Shown here: piece by piece, positions 43,308-53,900 of the stretch | How the letters are laid out: each line of letters begins with the position of its first letter | Numbering within the stretch: the first letter of the stretch is position 1 | DNA from: Balneola sp. | Lineage (GTDB): Bacteria > Bacteroidota > Rhodothermia > Balneolales > Balneolaceae | NCBI GenBank assembly: GCA_003712055.1 | Contig: RHLJ01000003.1 | Location: forward strand, 186,001-250,000 | DNA: 64,000 nt | Reading direction: 5' to 3' | Program-made: the position numbers and the translations under genes | Notes under the pieces: model-generated | The model's database searches: none | Seen by the model: only the letters and a program-made list of their open reading frames with translations | Told to the model about the DNA's origin: nothing

Positions 43308-44408
43308 ATGAAATACATATTGGTACTCCTCTTACTCGTCATCCCTTTCACAAATACAATGGGTCAGGAAGAAGAACTTAGAATGGGTTTCGAAGAATAT
43401 GAACCCATATCTACCCTTGTTGTACCAGAGAATCCCACAACATTTGCAAAGTTCCCGTTTATTGATGTCCATAGCCACCTTCGACGAATGGGTACCATGG
43501 ATTTGAAAAAAACTGCTTTAGAAATGGATAGCCTGAATATGAGAGTACTGGTCAATTTGAGTGGCCGTTCCGGAGACGCTTTAAAGGAAATGGTTGATGC
43601 GGCAGAAGCTCAAGCACCAGGGAGGTTCATTGTTTTTGCTAATATCGATTTTAGCGGAATGGATGACCCTGACTGGACCGAACGAACAGTAGCTCAACTA
43701 GAAGAAGATGTACGTAATGGAGCCAAGGGATTAAAGATTTTCAAAAATTTGGGACTTACTGTTACCGACTCAAACGGAAATAGAATTAGAACTGATGATC
43801 CTAGAATCGACCCGGTTTGGGCATTATGTGGAGAGCTTGGTATTCCCGTATTAATCCATACCGGAGAGCCTGCTGTATTCTGGGCTCCTATTGATGAAAA
43901 TAATGAGCGCTGGCTTGAGATGAAGCAATTTCCAAGCAGGCACAGAGGCGACACTACCCGATATCCAAGTTGGGAAGTAGTGATGCAGGAACAATGGAAT
44001 ATGTTCAAGAAGCACCCAAATACTACGTTCATTAACGCCCACTTTGGGTGGATGGCAAATGATCTGGAAAGCCTTGGTAAACATCTTGATGAATTCCCAA
44101 ATGTATATACCGAAATCGCCGCTATTATTGCTGAATTAGGTCGCCAGCCCCGATTTGCCCGTGAGTTCTTTATCAAGTACCAGGATCGTATACTCTTTGG
44201 TAAGGATACCTACCGGCCGCAGGAATTCCATACTTATTTCAGGGTATTAGAATCGAATGATGAGTACTTCGATTATTTCAGAAAACGTCACGCTTTCTGG
44301 AAAATGTATGGCTTGGGACTTCCGGATGAAGTGCTGGAAAAAGTCTACTATAAAAATGCACTTCGCCTTATTCCTGGTATTGATCCCTCTCTATTTGTTG
44401 AAAATTAA
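43308..44408 (+). CDS. exported amidohydrolase-family (TIM-barrel) protein
   Basis: A 366-residue metal-dependent hydrolase of the amidohydrolase_2 type. Signal peptide at about 1-19 (YILVLLLLVIPFTNTMGQ). Metal ligands: FIDVHSHLRR (HxH near residue 55), VLIHTGEP, INAHFGWMAND and FGKDTYRP. Members hydrolyse C-N or C-C bonds in aromatic or amide compounds; the exported location is less common than cytoplasmic. It shares an operon with the Wzi-like barrel gene. Substrate unknown. Confidence 0.85.
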   Translation: MKYILVLLLLVIPFTNTMGQEEELRMGFEEYEPISTLVVPENPTTFAKFPFIDVHSHLRRMGTMDLKKTALEMDSLNMRVLVNLSGRSGDALKEMVDAAEAQAPGRFIVFANIDFSGMDDPDWTERTVAQLEEDVRNGAKGLKIFKNLGLTVTDSNGNRIRTDDPRIDPVWALCGELGIPVLIHTGEPAVFWAPIDENNERWLEMKQFPSRHRGDTTRYPSWEVVMQEQWNMFKKHPNTTFINAHFGWMANDLESLGKHLDEFPNVYTEIAAIIAELGRQPRFAREFFIKYQDRILFGKDTYRPQEFHTYFRVLESNDEYFDYFRKRHAFWKMYGLGLPDEVLEKVYYKNALRLIPGIDPSLFVEN

Positions 44409-44498
44409 CCATAGATTTTTGGTATACGGTCTTTCCTTTTAGCTAATTTTATATTTCTTTTTCAGCGGGTCGGTAAATAACCAAACAAAAACAGAATT

Positions 44499-46205
44499 AT
44501 GCTGCGTTTTTCACTTTTTTTAGCCGTTATATTAGCATATCAGGCACCCCTTCTGGCTCAGTCTCCACTCTTCATTCCTGATACTCTTTCTGGTACTCAG
44601 TTTGAACTAAACCTGGATGAGAACACTTATGAATTCACTAACGGGATTACCGCAAATAACACAATGGGAGTAAACGGACCGATACTTGCTCCTACACTCA
44701 TTTTTCAAAAGCATGATTCCGTCTTCATTACACTTAATAATGATTTGAATGAAGCTACCACTATGCATTGGCATGGAATGCATGTTTCCCCAGAGAACGA
44801 CGGAGGCCCTCATTCGATTATCCCGGCTGGAACAACCTGGAGACCCGCTTTTGAAGTATTAGATAACGCTACTACTTTTTGGTATCATCCACATCTTCAC
44901 GAAACTACAAATGAACATGTAACCAGAGGTATAGCCGGTGCGATTATAGTCCGTGACGAAGAGGAAGCGGCTCTTGAATTACCACGCACTTATGGAGTAG
45001 ACGATTTCCCATTAATTGTACAAGATCGAAGCTTCATGCCTAATGGAAATATTGCCGTAGTAGGATTTGGTGATGAAGTTATGGTAAATGCTACCTTTGA
45101 AGCTTTTTTAGAAGTTCCGGCTCAGGTAGTTCGTTTCCGAATTATTAATGGATCTTCAGAACGTGTATACCTATTCGGGCTAAGTGACAATAGAACATTT
45201 TATCAAATAGGTTCGGACGGAGGATTATTGGAATCGCCTGTTGCACTAAATCGATTACAGTTAGCCACAGGAGAACGAGCTGAAATACTCATTAATTTTA
45301 GTGCCGATGAAGGCGAGACACTTTCTTTGATGAGTTATGCTTCTGATCTGGCTGTTGATATACCTGGAGGACCGGGAGGAGGCGCTCCAAGTCCCTTAGA
45401 CGGTGTTGATTTTGAGGTAATGGAATTTAGAATTCAGGAAACTAATGATAACCCTGTCACTACTATCCCAAACGACTTAGTCACTATTACCCGATACGAT
45501 GAAGCAGACGTAGACAGAACAAGAATCAAGACATTTGAAGGCGGAGGGCCGGGAAATCCTTTCACTATTGGTGATCAAATCTTCGATATGTCAGTGATAA
45601 ACGATACTGTTTACCTTGATGACACTGAAATTTGGGAGATCACTAACAACACAAATATTGCTCATCCTTTTCATATTCACGATGTACAATTCTTTATCCT
45701 GGACAGAGACGGAGTTGAACCTCCGGAAAATGAACGCGGGCTTAAAGATGTGGTTCTGATCCGAGCAGATGAAACGGTAAGGTTTATTACTAAATTTGAA
45801 GATTTCTATGACAACGAAATACCTTACATGTACCATTGCCATATTCTTACTCATGAAGATGACGGCATGATGGGACAATTCCTTGTTTTGGAAAACCCAA
45901 ATATCACCTCCAATGAGACTGAAACGGACATCAATGTTCCTTCTACTACAAAAATAATAGGCTCATACCCGAATCCTTTTAATCCCGTCACTAACATTCG
46001 TTATCACATAGAAAAACCAAGTGAAGTTGAGTTGATTGTCTACAATATGAGAGGGCAAATCATTGAAACGCTTTATCAAGGCTCGCAAAACAGAGGAAAT
46101 TATGTAGTATCCTGGGATGCTTCCGGTTTTGCTAGTGGAGTCTATTTTGTAAGGCTCAATACCGGTTCCACCATGAGTACAATTAGAGTCTTGTTGGTTA
46201 AGTAA
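44499..46205 (+). CDS. multicopper oxidase with T9SS sorting domain
   Basis: A 568-residue secreted laccase-like oxidase. Signal peptide at about 1-20. All copper sites are visible: TMHWHGMH and FWYHPHLHE (T2/T3), HPFHIHD (T1/T3) and YMYHCHILTHEDDGMM (T1 Cys with axial Met). Three cupredoxin domains cover about 25-160, 165-285 and 345-475. A type A T9SS domain ends the protein (GSYPNPFNPVTN, ending RVLLVK). It can oxidise phenols or metal ions (Cu+, Mn2+) with O2 at the cell surface; substrate unknown. A terminator follows. Confidence 0.94.
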   Translation: MLRFSLFLAVILAYQAPLLAQSPLFIPDTLSGTQFELNLDENTYEFTNGITANNTMGVNGPILAPTLIFQKHDSVFITLNNDLNEATTMHWHGMHVSPENDGGPHSIIPAGTTWRPAFEVLDNATTFWYHPHLHETTNEHVTRGIAGAIIVRDEEEAALELPRTYGVDDFPLIVQDRSFMPNGNIAVVGFGDEVMVNATFEAFLEVPAQVVRFRIINGSSERVYLFGLSDNRTFYQIGSDGGLLESPVALNRLQLATGERAEILINFSADEGETLSLMSYASDLAVDIPGGPGGGAPSPLDGVDFEVMEFRIQETNDNPVTTIPNDLVTITRYDEADVDRTRIKTFEGGGPGNPFTIGDQIFDMSVINDTVYLDDTEIWEITNNTNIAHPFHIHDVQFFILDRDGVEPPENERGLKDVVLIRADETVRFITKFEDFYDNEIPYMYHCHILTHEDDGMMGQFLVLENPNITSNETETDINVPSTTKIIGSYPNPFNPVTNIRYHIEKPSEVELIVYNMRGQIIETLYQGSQNRGNYVVSWDASGFASGVYFVRLNTGSTMSTIRVLLVK

Positions 46206-46228
46206 TATTGGGATTACTATTTTAAAAG

Positions 46229-46266
46229 AGCTCTCATTCTAAAAGATGGAATGGGGGCTTTTTTTT
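46229..46266 (+). terminator. intrinsic terminator after multicopper oxidase
   Basis: AGCTCTCATTC pairs with GAATGGGGGCT (G-U pairs allowed) around a 9-nt loop and is followed by a run of T residues. Confidence 0.8.
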
Positions 46267-46337
46267 CTTGGTTACCATTAAGCTTAAATCAATGTAGCTT
46301 AGGCTATTAGAAATCTAATTCAATTAAATCTAGCATT

Positions 46338-46907
46338 ATGAAATCCTTCTTAAAGATTGGGGCATTAGTTGTATTTGCACTTTTGCTTACCAATGAACTA
46401 ACTATTGCACAAGAACGTGGTATGGGAAATGGGTTAAGCCCCAATGCCTCAGTCAGCCAAACTATTTTTAACAAAACAGATATTTCTGTCACATATGGCA
46501 GACCTGGATTAAAAGGAAGAGACTTGTCTTCCCTGGCACCTGCCGACAAAGTTTGGCGTACAGGTGCAAATGAAGCTACCACTATTACTTTTTCCACTGA
46601 TGTTAGTTTTGGTGGCGAAGATGTACCAGCTGGAACCTATACTTTGTTTACTATTCCTGGTGAAAACTGGACAGTTATTCTAAGTACGGCATTAACCCGT
46701 GGTGATGGAACTGGAAGACCCGCTTGGGGCTCCTATAGCTATGACGAAGCTAACGACCAGGTTCGTGTACAAGCTGCAGTGACTAATACTGAAGCGCCAA
46801 TGATGGAGCGATTTGCTATCTATTTTGATGCGCTTAGCGACACTAAAACTCATCTGAATCTTCATTGGGGAACAACTCAGGTTGCGGTACCAATCACTGT
46901 TGAGTAA
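46338..46907 (+). CDS. DUF2911 exported protein
   Basis: A 189-residue exported protein with a signal peptide (about 1-24, GALVVFALLLTNELTIAQ). The body fits DUF2911: ISVTYGRPGLKGRDL, VWRTGANEATTITFSTDV, VPAGTYTLFTIPGENWTVILS (in parts) and LNLHWGTTQVAVPITVE. DUF2911 is a beta-rich domain of unknown function widespread in Bacteroidetes. It is bracketed by two terminators and so is monocistronic. Confidence 0.9.
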   Translation: MKSFLKIGALVVFALLLTNELTIAQERGMGNGLSPNASVSQTIFNKTDISVTYGRPGLKGRDLSSLAPADKVWRTGANEATTITFSTDVSFGGEDVPAGTYTLFTIPGENWTVILSTALTRGDGTGRPAWGSYSYDEANDQVRVQAAVTNTEAPMMERFAIYFDALSDTKTHLNLHWGTTQVAVPITVE

Positions 46908-46922
46908 TATTTTTTGAAATAA

Positions 46923-46948
46923 AAAAGGCGATCGAATGATCGCCTTTT
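46923..46948 (+). terminator. intrinsic terminator after DUF2911 gene
   Basis: AAAAGGCGATC-GAAT-GATCGCCTTTT, with A- and T-rich ends on both sides, 15 bp after the stop. Confidence 0.88.
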
Positions 46949-47114
46949 CCTTTTGTGAAACAAGCGTGATACCGAGGGTAAATACCCAGATATAAAATAG
47001 TGGTCATCTATGTTATTATAAAAGGGGTTAGGTATCTGCTCTGATCAAAGATACCTTTGTCCATATATCTCAGAAAAAGAAAGTGACGAGATGCTTTATT
47101 ATGGTATAGAATTG

Positions 47115-49040
47115 CTACTTAATTGTAATTGAGGCTCTTCTTTCAATTTTCTTGCCCCTATAAGTAAAATTAAACGTCATGTCGTACTTGCCGTGCTCAT
47201 ATATTTCCGGGTCAAGCTCTACTTTAATCCAGACTTTTGTAGCAAAACCCTCTGAGACAAAACTCACATTTAGCTTGTTCGTTTCGTCATCCTTTCCATA
47301 CTCAAGACCGAATAACTCTCCTCGCGGAATACCATAGGCTTCGAAATAAACGGTGAGCTCACCTTCATAGTCGAAAACATTATCTAAAGACGGAAAGAAT
47401 GGAATATTATATCCTGGAGATTCTTCCTGATCCTTTGCTAAAACCAGGTCGCTAATGCTCAGTCCTTTTTTGCCCAGCTCTTCTTCTATGTAGCTTGAAC
47501 CGGAAATCTGTAGCGGCCTTGAAGTTGATACTATAGACCCTGCCTTGCCAGTTTGGATATCTTTTGTATTAAGAAAAGATGACTGGAACATCTTTGTTTC
47601 TGGGGAAACATCAACCAAATAAGATACTACCGGACTATAATTCGCTGAGCTTAATGAAACCTCGTACTCATTACTATCTATCATCTCCCAGTCTTGGTCG
47701 TAGGTATAAAAGTAATCTGCTTTAGATATGTCAGAAAGCCCTAAAGTAGTATCGGAAGCAAGAAATAGCTGAACCTTTGAGTAATCCAGCAATTCAACTA
47801 CCATAAGCTTAAATGGGCTTCCTGATTCATCAAGAAAATCGAAAAAGAAAACTTCCTGGTTGTGAATCTTTGCCTCGGGATAAGCTTCTGACTGAAAATC
47901 TGGAGTACTAATTCTTTTTTTTTCGAACCAGTTCCTTTCTTGTGCTTTGTATTTCAGGTTTTGAGTTAACGCAGTACTGTTAAATGCATTCGCACTTCCT
48001 GTAAGTGAATTTTGAATAAGATCACTACTCATCCTGTTATACATGGTTAGATAGAAAGGATCAACATTTGCTACCTGTTCCAAAACCGAGTATTGAAGTA
48101 ATAATGATGCCGCATTTCTGGATAACAAGCTTGAACCTTGTGATACACCTAATGAAGTATTTTGAGTTACTGTTCCTCCACCTCCGAATACCCCAGACTG
48201 ATTATTCGATTGGTTATTGGTAGACTGAACAAGATTTGCAGTTGGATCAAAATAAAAACCAGGTCGATTTCCTGATTCAGGAATCAAATCTAGAATTCCT
48301 GTTTGTAACCCAAATGGACCACCCGTTCCGGGAACACCAAAAATGTACTGAGTACCATCGTAGTACCAAATCTCGAACCGGAAGTACACGTTATTATCAA
48401 TTGGAATCTGACTTCCGATAGTTGGGTCTGAATAACTGGTTAACGATATGCTCGACGCTCTTACCTGATGGGGCGCGCCCAGTTTCAGAAAAAGAACGCC
48501 TCTATCATCCGTACCAAAGCCCGATTTGTTATTTTCTGTATAAGTCCGTTTAGCGATGAATACCCTATTCCAATGTTCGATAAGGCGCTCATTATGAAGC
48601 GTTGAAAGAACCGGATTGGATAACTCCCATAACTGCTTAATTTCTGTAATGAGCCTTTCATCCTTTTTTCGAAGCAGTTTGGACCAACGCTTATTCTCTT
48701 TTGCTGTTATTATGGGTTTTAATCGATTTAATTCCTCCCTGGCTAACTTCCTATCTCTCAAAAACAAATCGCTGGAAAGGACTGAGAAGTAAGTATAATC
48801 GGCAAGGTAATATAGGCTATCCACCTCTAACCCTGCTATTAATTCTACAAGTTTTAAACCTTTGTATAGATCAAACTCTCTGTCATCCTGAATTATTGGT
48901 TTAATCTCGTAAAGTAGGCGATCTAATTCTTCGTTTTCTTTTTTGTACTTATCACTACTCTCTTGCGCATGAGTAACAAAACCAAGTATCAAGCCGAAGC
49001 AGATAGGAAATACAAACTTGATATAGGTATGAATATTCAT
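47115..49040 (-). CDS. GWxTD domain-containing exported protein
   Basis: A 641-residue exported protein. Signal peptide at about 1-26 (FVFPICFGLILGFVTHAQ). A helical N-terminal part (about 30-155) leads to the GWxTD-like segment KSGFGTDDRGVLFLKLGAPH (about 172-191; here GFGTD replaces GWxTD). Residues 200-320 include a long Ser/Asn/Gln/Gly-rich low-complexity stretch. The C-terminal half is beta-rich, ending YRGKKIERRASITIK. The family is common in Bacteroidetes and relatives; its function is not known. The upstream 283 bp contain a REP-like element and the susD terminator. Confidence 0.85.
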   Translation of the reverse strand: MNIHTYIKFVFPICFGLILGFVTHAQESSDKYKKENEELDRLLYEIKPIIQDDREFDLYKGLKLVELIAGLEVDSLYYLADYTYFSVLSSDLFLRDRKLAREELNRLKPIITAKENKRWSKLLRKKDERLITEIKQLWELSNPVLSTLHNERLIEHWNRVFIAKRTYTENNKSGFGTDDRGVLFLKLGAPHQVRASSISLTSYSDPTIGSQIPIDNNVYFRFEIWYYDGTQYIFGVPGTGGPFGLQTGILDLIPESGNRPGFYFDPTANLVQSTNNQSNNQSGVFGGGGTVTQNTSLGVSQGSSLLSRNAASLLLQYSVLEQVANVDPFYLTMYNRMSSDLIQNSLTGSANAFNSTALTQNLKYKAQERNWFEKKRISTPDFQSEAYPEAKIHNQEVFFFDFLDESGSPFKLMVVELLDYSKVQLFLASDTTLGLSDISKADYFYTYDQDWEMIDSNEYEVSLSSANYSPVVSYLVDVSPETKMFQSSFLNTKDIQTGKAGSIVSTSRPLQISGSSYIEEELGKKGLSISDLVLAKDQEESPGYNIPFFPSLDNVFDYEGELTVYFEAYGIPRGELFGLEYGKDDETNKLNVSFVSEGFATKVWIKVELDPEIYEHGKYDMTFNFTYRGKKIERRASITIK

Positions 49041-49109
49041 TGCATTACTACATAAAGCGTAGAAGTAACGTGAATTCGGGGTAAGAAATGAGATTTAAAT
49101 GCCAAAAAA

Positions 49110-49186
49110 GTCATTCTGAGGCTACCGCCGAAAAATCCAAGCGGGTTAAAGCCGATAAGATCCTTCGCAGGTATGCTCAGGATGAC
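49110..49186. repeat. REP-like element with GTCATYCTGAG ends
   Basis: GTCATTCTGAG (49110 on) and, at the other end, CTCAGGATGAC (to 49186), which is the inverted form of GTCATCCTGAG: 10 of 11 positions agree. The middle is about 55 bp with a further CCGC/GCGG match. It has the same terminal GTCAT as the GIY-YIG boundary repeats. Confidence 0.6.
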
Positions 49187-49254
49187 CAAAAAATCTACTC
49201 AAGTGTTCCATTGAATCTTTCTTATCTCTAATTCACATTAGATATATCATTTTT

Positions 49255-49289
49255 TAAAAACAAAAGGAAGGCGTTTGCCTTCCTTTTGT
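49255..49289 (-). terminator. intrinsic terminator after susD-like gene
   Basis: ACAAAAGGAAGGC pairs perfectly with GCCTTCCTTTTGT around a 4-nt loop, 34 bp after the stop. T residues follow on the minus strand. Confidence 0.88.
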
Positions 49290-49323
49290 ATATCTGCATT
49301 ATTTGCTAAGAATGCACCTTTAC

Positions 49324-50880
49324 TTAGTCATTCCCTGTTTCAGGAGTACCATCACCTGGAATAGCATTGAAGTCGGTTTCAGCATCGGGAACATCCCAAT
49401 ACTCAACAAAATCGAAATAGATTGTTGAGCTGTCTTCCAATACAAGTGTTTGTGTTGCCGGATCTAACCGGTACACCCACACTCCGGATACCCCTCCGCC
49501 ATCTGCTCTTGATTTAAGCTCTCCGAATCTTCGGGCATCGTAAAATGCTGTGCCTCTCATAAAGAGAGCTGCCCTTCGCTCGTCCCTTAAATCTTGTTCG
49601 GTAGCAGCGGTTAAGTCAGGTAATGCTGCTTGTTGCAATGGCATATTTCTAACCGTGTTGATGTGCGTAGCCGCATCTGCTGCGTTGCCAAGCCCAAGTT
49701 CAGCTTCTGCCAGCATAAGAATATTTTCCTCAGCTGAGATAAAGTACATGGGGGAGTCTCCAGGGTTTGTTCCTGCATAAGGAAGCAACGAATACCACGG
49801 AGTATTCACATTAGGCTGGGTTACGCGATTCTGGAAAGTGGCAAATCCGTTACCAGTAAATCGCGCGCCTCTCGCATCCCCGTTTTTATTCATCACCTGA
49901 ACCAACCGAGCTGAAGGAGCAGACCATAAATTGGCCATTCTCCATGGATAGGTAACGGTATTTACAAATGTTGCGTTGTCCGTATCAATCAGGAACGCGC
50001 CATCATTACTCGTTAATCCGTCTTCAGCTAATGCCTTCACTTCATTGAAGTCTGCAGTTGTTAACTCATCCCGGAATTTGCTTAACAATATATTACGGGC
50101 TTTGAGTGAGTTAATATTCTGCTCCATCGAAGCTGATGTAAGCGTAGTAGGGAAAATAGTAGGAACAACATCAGTTGCGATTACATCAAAACTCGAAATA
50201 TATTGCAATGCCAAATCGAACTGTCGCTGAGACTCCACGAGGATTTCCTCTTTGCTTACATAATCGTTGTTGGTACTACTCAATGTACCATTAACAATTA
50301 AACCCTGACTGTGAAGCAGACCAACTCGTGAGTATGCATATCCTTTCCAGAAATGTGCCCATGCTCGATAGGCATTTTCTTTTTGTGTAGCTACTGCCTC
50401 GGTACCTAAGAAGGAGACTCCGTCATCAAGAGCGTTTAACATAATATTGGCTTCGTTTTGTACCTGATAAGCCCAGGCCCATTCTTGTTCAAAACCACCA
50501 GCACTGTTGTTTCTATCGTTGATGAATTCCAGCCATTCTCTCTGGGTTCTTCCGGTAGTAGATTGATCAACAGGGCTCCATTCGGTGCCATCGTTATAAA
50601 CGATCAATTCCACACTACCATGATATCGGTTAAAGTTGAAGTTAACCCAGGGAGCTACAGAGTTATCTCCCATATGCTCATGGTATTGCCAGAATACCCA
50701 TTCCAACCAACCGTCACCGGCATCGTACATTCCTATCGCCTGTCTTTTTATACCTTCCTCAGAAAGTACAATATCAGGAGTAGGTTCATTTGGGTTGTTC
50801 ACATCCAGCGCATTATCGCAGGCAAATGTTGCGAGAAGCACTATTAAAATTCCGGAACTTATTTTCTTTGCTAATTTCAT
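49324..50880 (-). CDS. SusD/RagB-family nutrient-binding outer-membrane lipoprotein
   Basis: A 518-residue surface lipoprotein. The N-terminus ends in a lipobox (LIVLLATFACDN, Cys about residue 21). SusD-like features are the helical TPR scaffold (ENAYRAWAHFWKGYAYSRVGLLHS, EILVESQRQFDLALQYI), ISAEENILMLAEAELGLGN and, near the end, LRDERRAALFMRGTAFYDARRFGEL. SusD binds the substrate and feeds it to the SusC channel encoded 25 bp upstream. Substrate cannot be told: no glycanase or peptidase gene is in this operon. A terminator follows. Confidence 0.93.
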   Translation of the reverse strand: MKLAKKISSGILIVLLATFACDNALDVNNPNEPTPDIVLSEEGIKRQAIGMYDAGDGWLEWVFWQYHEHMGDNSVAPWVNFNFNRYHGSVELIVYNDGTEWSPVDQSTTGRTQREWLEFINDRNNSAGGFEQEWAWAYQVQNEANIMLNALDDGVSFLGTEAVATQKENAYRAWAHFWKGYAYSRVGLLHSQGLIVNGTLSSTNNDYVSKEEILVESQRQFDLALQYISSFDVIATDVVPTIFPTTLTSASMEQNINSLKARNILLSKFRDELTTADFNEVKALAEDGLTSNDGAFLIDTDNATFVNTVTYPWRMANLWSAPSARLVQVMNKNGDARGARFTGNGFATFQNRVTQPNVNTPWYSLLPYAGTNPGDSPMYFISAEENILMLAEAELGLGNAADAATHINTVRNMPLQQAALPDLTAATEQDLRDERRAALFMRGTAFYDARRFGELKSRADGGGVSGVWVYRLDPATQTLVLEDSSTIYFDFVEYWDVPDAETDFNAIPGDGTPETGND

Positions 50881-50905
50881 TGTTATCCTATTAATCGGTT
50901 GATAA

Positions 50906-53900
50906 TTAGAGGCCTAAAGAAACATTGAACGAGAATGTTCTATAGTTTGGATAGGTAAATAAGTCCACACCTCTGAAGCGACTATCTTCATTAGCTTGAG
51001 ATACTTCAGGATCGAATCCTTCATAACCTGTAAGGGTCAACAAGTTTCGGCCTGTTACGCCCAGCCTTAGATTTTTAATCCCATGCTGTGCAACCATACT
51101 TGTTAAGTCGTAGCTAACAGAAACTTCTCTAAGTTTTACAAACGAACCATCTTCGATAAAGTAAGAGGTAAGTCCGTTTCGCTTCGAAGCGTGGTAGTTT
51201 CTCCATGCTTGTGGCTCACTACCATCAACTCTGGCTATCTGAGTTAAAGGATCACCATTTAGGTCAAAGATTGGCTGACCTACTACTTCGTCTCCATCGA
51301 TAAGTACACGGTCTTCGAATTCTTCGTGAGTACCTGCATTAAACATCCACCACTTTGTACCATTTAGGATATCAAAGCCTTGTACCCAATCTACCTGAAA
51401 TACAACTTCGAGATTTCTTCTAATTGTGAAGTCGTTTCTAAAGCTCAATGAGAAATCAGGAGTAGGATCTCCGATTACTTCTCGTTCACTTCTCATTTGA
51501 ATTCGCTTAGAGAATCGATTTACAACCGCTCCGTCTACGATTACGAAATTACCTTCATCAGCCTCTGCGATATAACGTGCGTTTGTAGTAGGATCGATTT
51601 CGTCTAATGATTCAAGCGGGTGGAAGCCAAAGAACACACCATATCGCTCGCCTTCTCTAAAGATAAAATCAAAGTTGTTCGATACGGATAGGATCAAGTC
51701 TTCACCGTTTGAAATATTAGCTACTGTCGATTCACTGGTTCCAAAATTCAAATTTGCTAACCAGTTAAAATTCTGGCTGTTGTATACCAATGAATTTAAA
51801 CTTAAATCAAATCCTGTAGCTTCAAGGTCAATGGTATTATCCAGTACAGCCTGGCTTCCTGTTGATGGAGCTACTGCCAATGACTGAATTACACCACTGT
51901 TTTCGCGATTCCAATAGGTCGCTGAAATCCCAATAGCCTGGAACCAGGTATCCCCTAGATCGAAGGATAAATCAGCACCGAATTCCAATTCCGCAGATTC
52001 TTCTTCTACAATAGCAGGATTACTTGAGGTACCCGGGGTGTTAAAGGTTCCACTTACCCCAATGTTACCCTGATTTAATGTGATGAATCGATCAAAGGCT
52101 CCTGGCTGAGTACCTGCCTCGCCATAAGCTACTCTTAATTTGAATTCAGGTACGAATGGGGACATGTTGTCCCAGAAGTCAAATCCGGATAAGCGGAGGT
52201 AAGCATCCCCTCTAGGGAAATACCTCAACTCGGCAGCTTCACCAAAGGCAGAAGATTTATCTGCTCTAAATCCACCAGAGAATCCTGCGTAATCATCGAT
52301 ATCGAATCGCTGATTTAAAAGGTATCCATAAGTGATAAATGTAGATTGGAATTCATCCGAAATGTCGGTTGCTCCCGCTCTAATGGTAGTTAAAGGAAGA
52401 CCTGCTGGTAATCCATCTGATTGAGCGGTTGTACTTGTGAAATCATTTCTCCTCCAGTCAAACTTCATAAGAGTGGTACTTTGAACTGGAATACCTAATG
52501 AGAAGTCTCTATCCAAATCAGACTTTAAAAGAACATCCACAATTGAATTATAGAAATAGTTAGTACGTCCAATTCTTTGGCTAAATCCATCCGGGTTTAG
52601 AATCACTACCTCATTATCACCTGTAGTTGGGTCTTCAAATAAGGTTACGTTATCCTGGATTCGGTTAAACTCATTGTAATAACCGTCCAAACCGAATTTG
52701 TAATCTATTTCCAGGAATCTGGTTGGATTATATTTCAGATTTAGATTTCCTAAAAAGCGTTTTGATCCGGTATTGAGCTCCTGAATCTGCTTAAAGAATA
52801 GACCATTCGTACTTACGCTTCCTGAGGTAAACTTAGTGGCGAAGAAGCCGTTTTCGTCTTGCCATAATGGATCGATGAATGGAGCTGTTCCCAATAAGTT
52901 GTTCAATCCTGATTCGATGTTATCACCACTTTCACTAACTCCTGAGCGATCCGAGTTTACCAAGTTTGTTCGAAGTGACATGGTAAGATCATCTCTTAGC
53001 CGCGTAGTAGTATTCAAGCGGAAAGACATTCTCTCGAAATTAATGTCCTGCTCAATACCTTCCTGTCCAAGAAATGAACCGGATACCAAATATGTGGTTA
53101 CTTCATTCCCACCTGAAATTGAGATCTGATGGTTTTGGGAAATTCCTGTTTGATAGAACTCACCCAGATAATCATCATAAATGGTTAATGGAACAATGTT
53201 CCCGGTTCCGTCATCATAACCCGTGTATGGTTGATCGGTTGTTGAATTAGCTTCGGTTGCCGGCACCGTCCAGATACCCGTATTCTCGTTAAACGCTAGC
53301 CCAATAATATTACCGTTTGCATCGGTTGGATACGCGTGGAAGTTTGTTGCTTTTGAAACAGTTCTACTCTCATCCAGTTGATCGAAAGACCAGGTAGTAG
53401 ATGCATCAATCCTTGTTTGTCCGTTGGTTCCTGACTTGGTAAAAATCTGAATAACACCGTTGGCACCTTGGGCTCCATAGAGCGTAGCCGCAGCAGCACC
53501 TTTAACAACCTCGATTCGTTCCACGTTGCTAAAATCGATGTCAGATAATCTACTATATTGATCACTACCTGATCCCGCAGCTGTAGAACTGGCATCTATT
53601 TCAACCCCGTCTATAAGAATCATCGGTCTAGAGGTTCCCATGGTATTGATCCCTCTTAAGATGATTGCTGATGGTGCACCAGGTGCTCCATTAGGAGTTA
53701 TAGTACTTCCTGCAATCTTACCTGATAAAGATGAACTTAATGTATAAGCAGGTACTTTTTGAATACTCTGCTCATCAACAGATGATACATCCATTGCGAG
53801 CTTTTTCTTACTTACTGCCGATCCAGTACCTGTAACAATTACCTCATCAAAACCAACGATATCATCTTCTAGCGTTATATCAAGAAGATTCAATCCGGAT

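Noticed and set aside
43694-44176. A 160-codon frame antisense to the amidohydrolase gene
   Set aside because: It lies wholly inside a well-supported gene and its residue mix (Ser- and Ile-rich) is typical of an antisense shadow.
48180-48250. The repetitive Asn/Gln/Gly stretch in the GWxTD gene as a CRISPR or tandem-repeat locus
   Set aside because: It is in-frame low-complexity coding sequence; there are no regular direct repeats with spacers anywhere in the window.
50458-50847. A 129-codon frame antisense to the susD-like gene
   Set aside because: Fully inside a gene of clear family; no ribosome site or domain.
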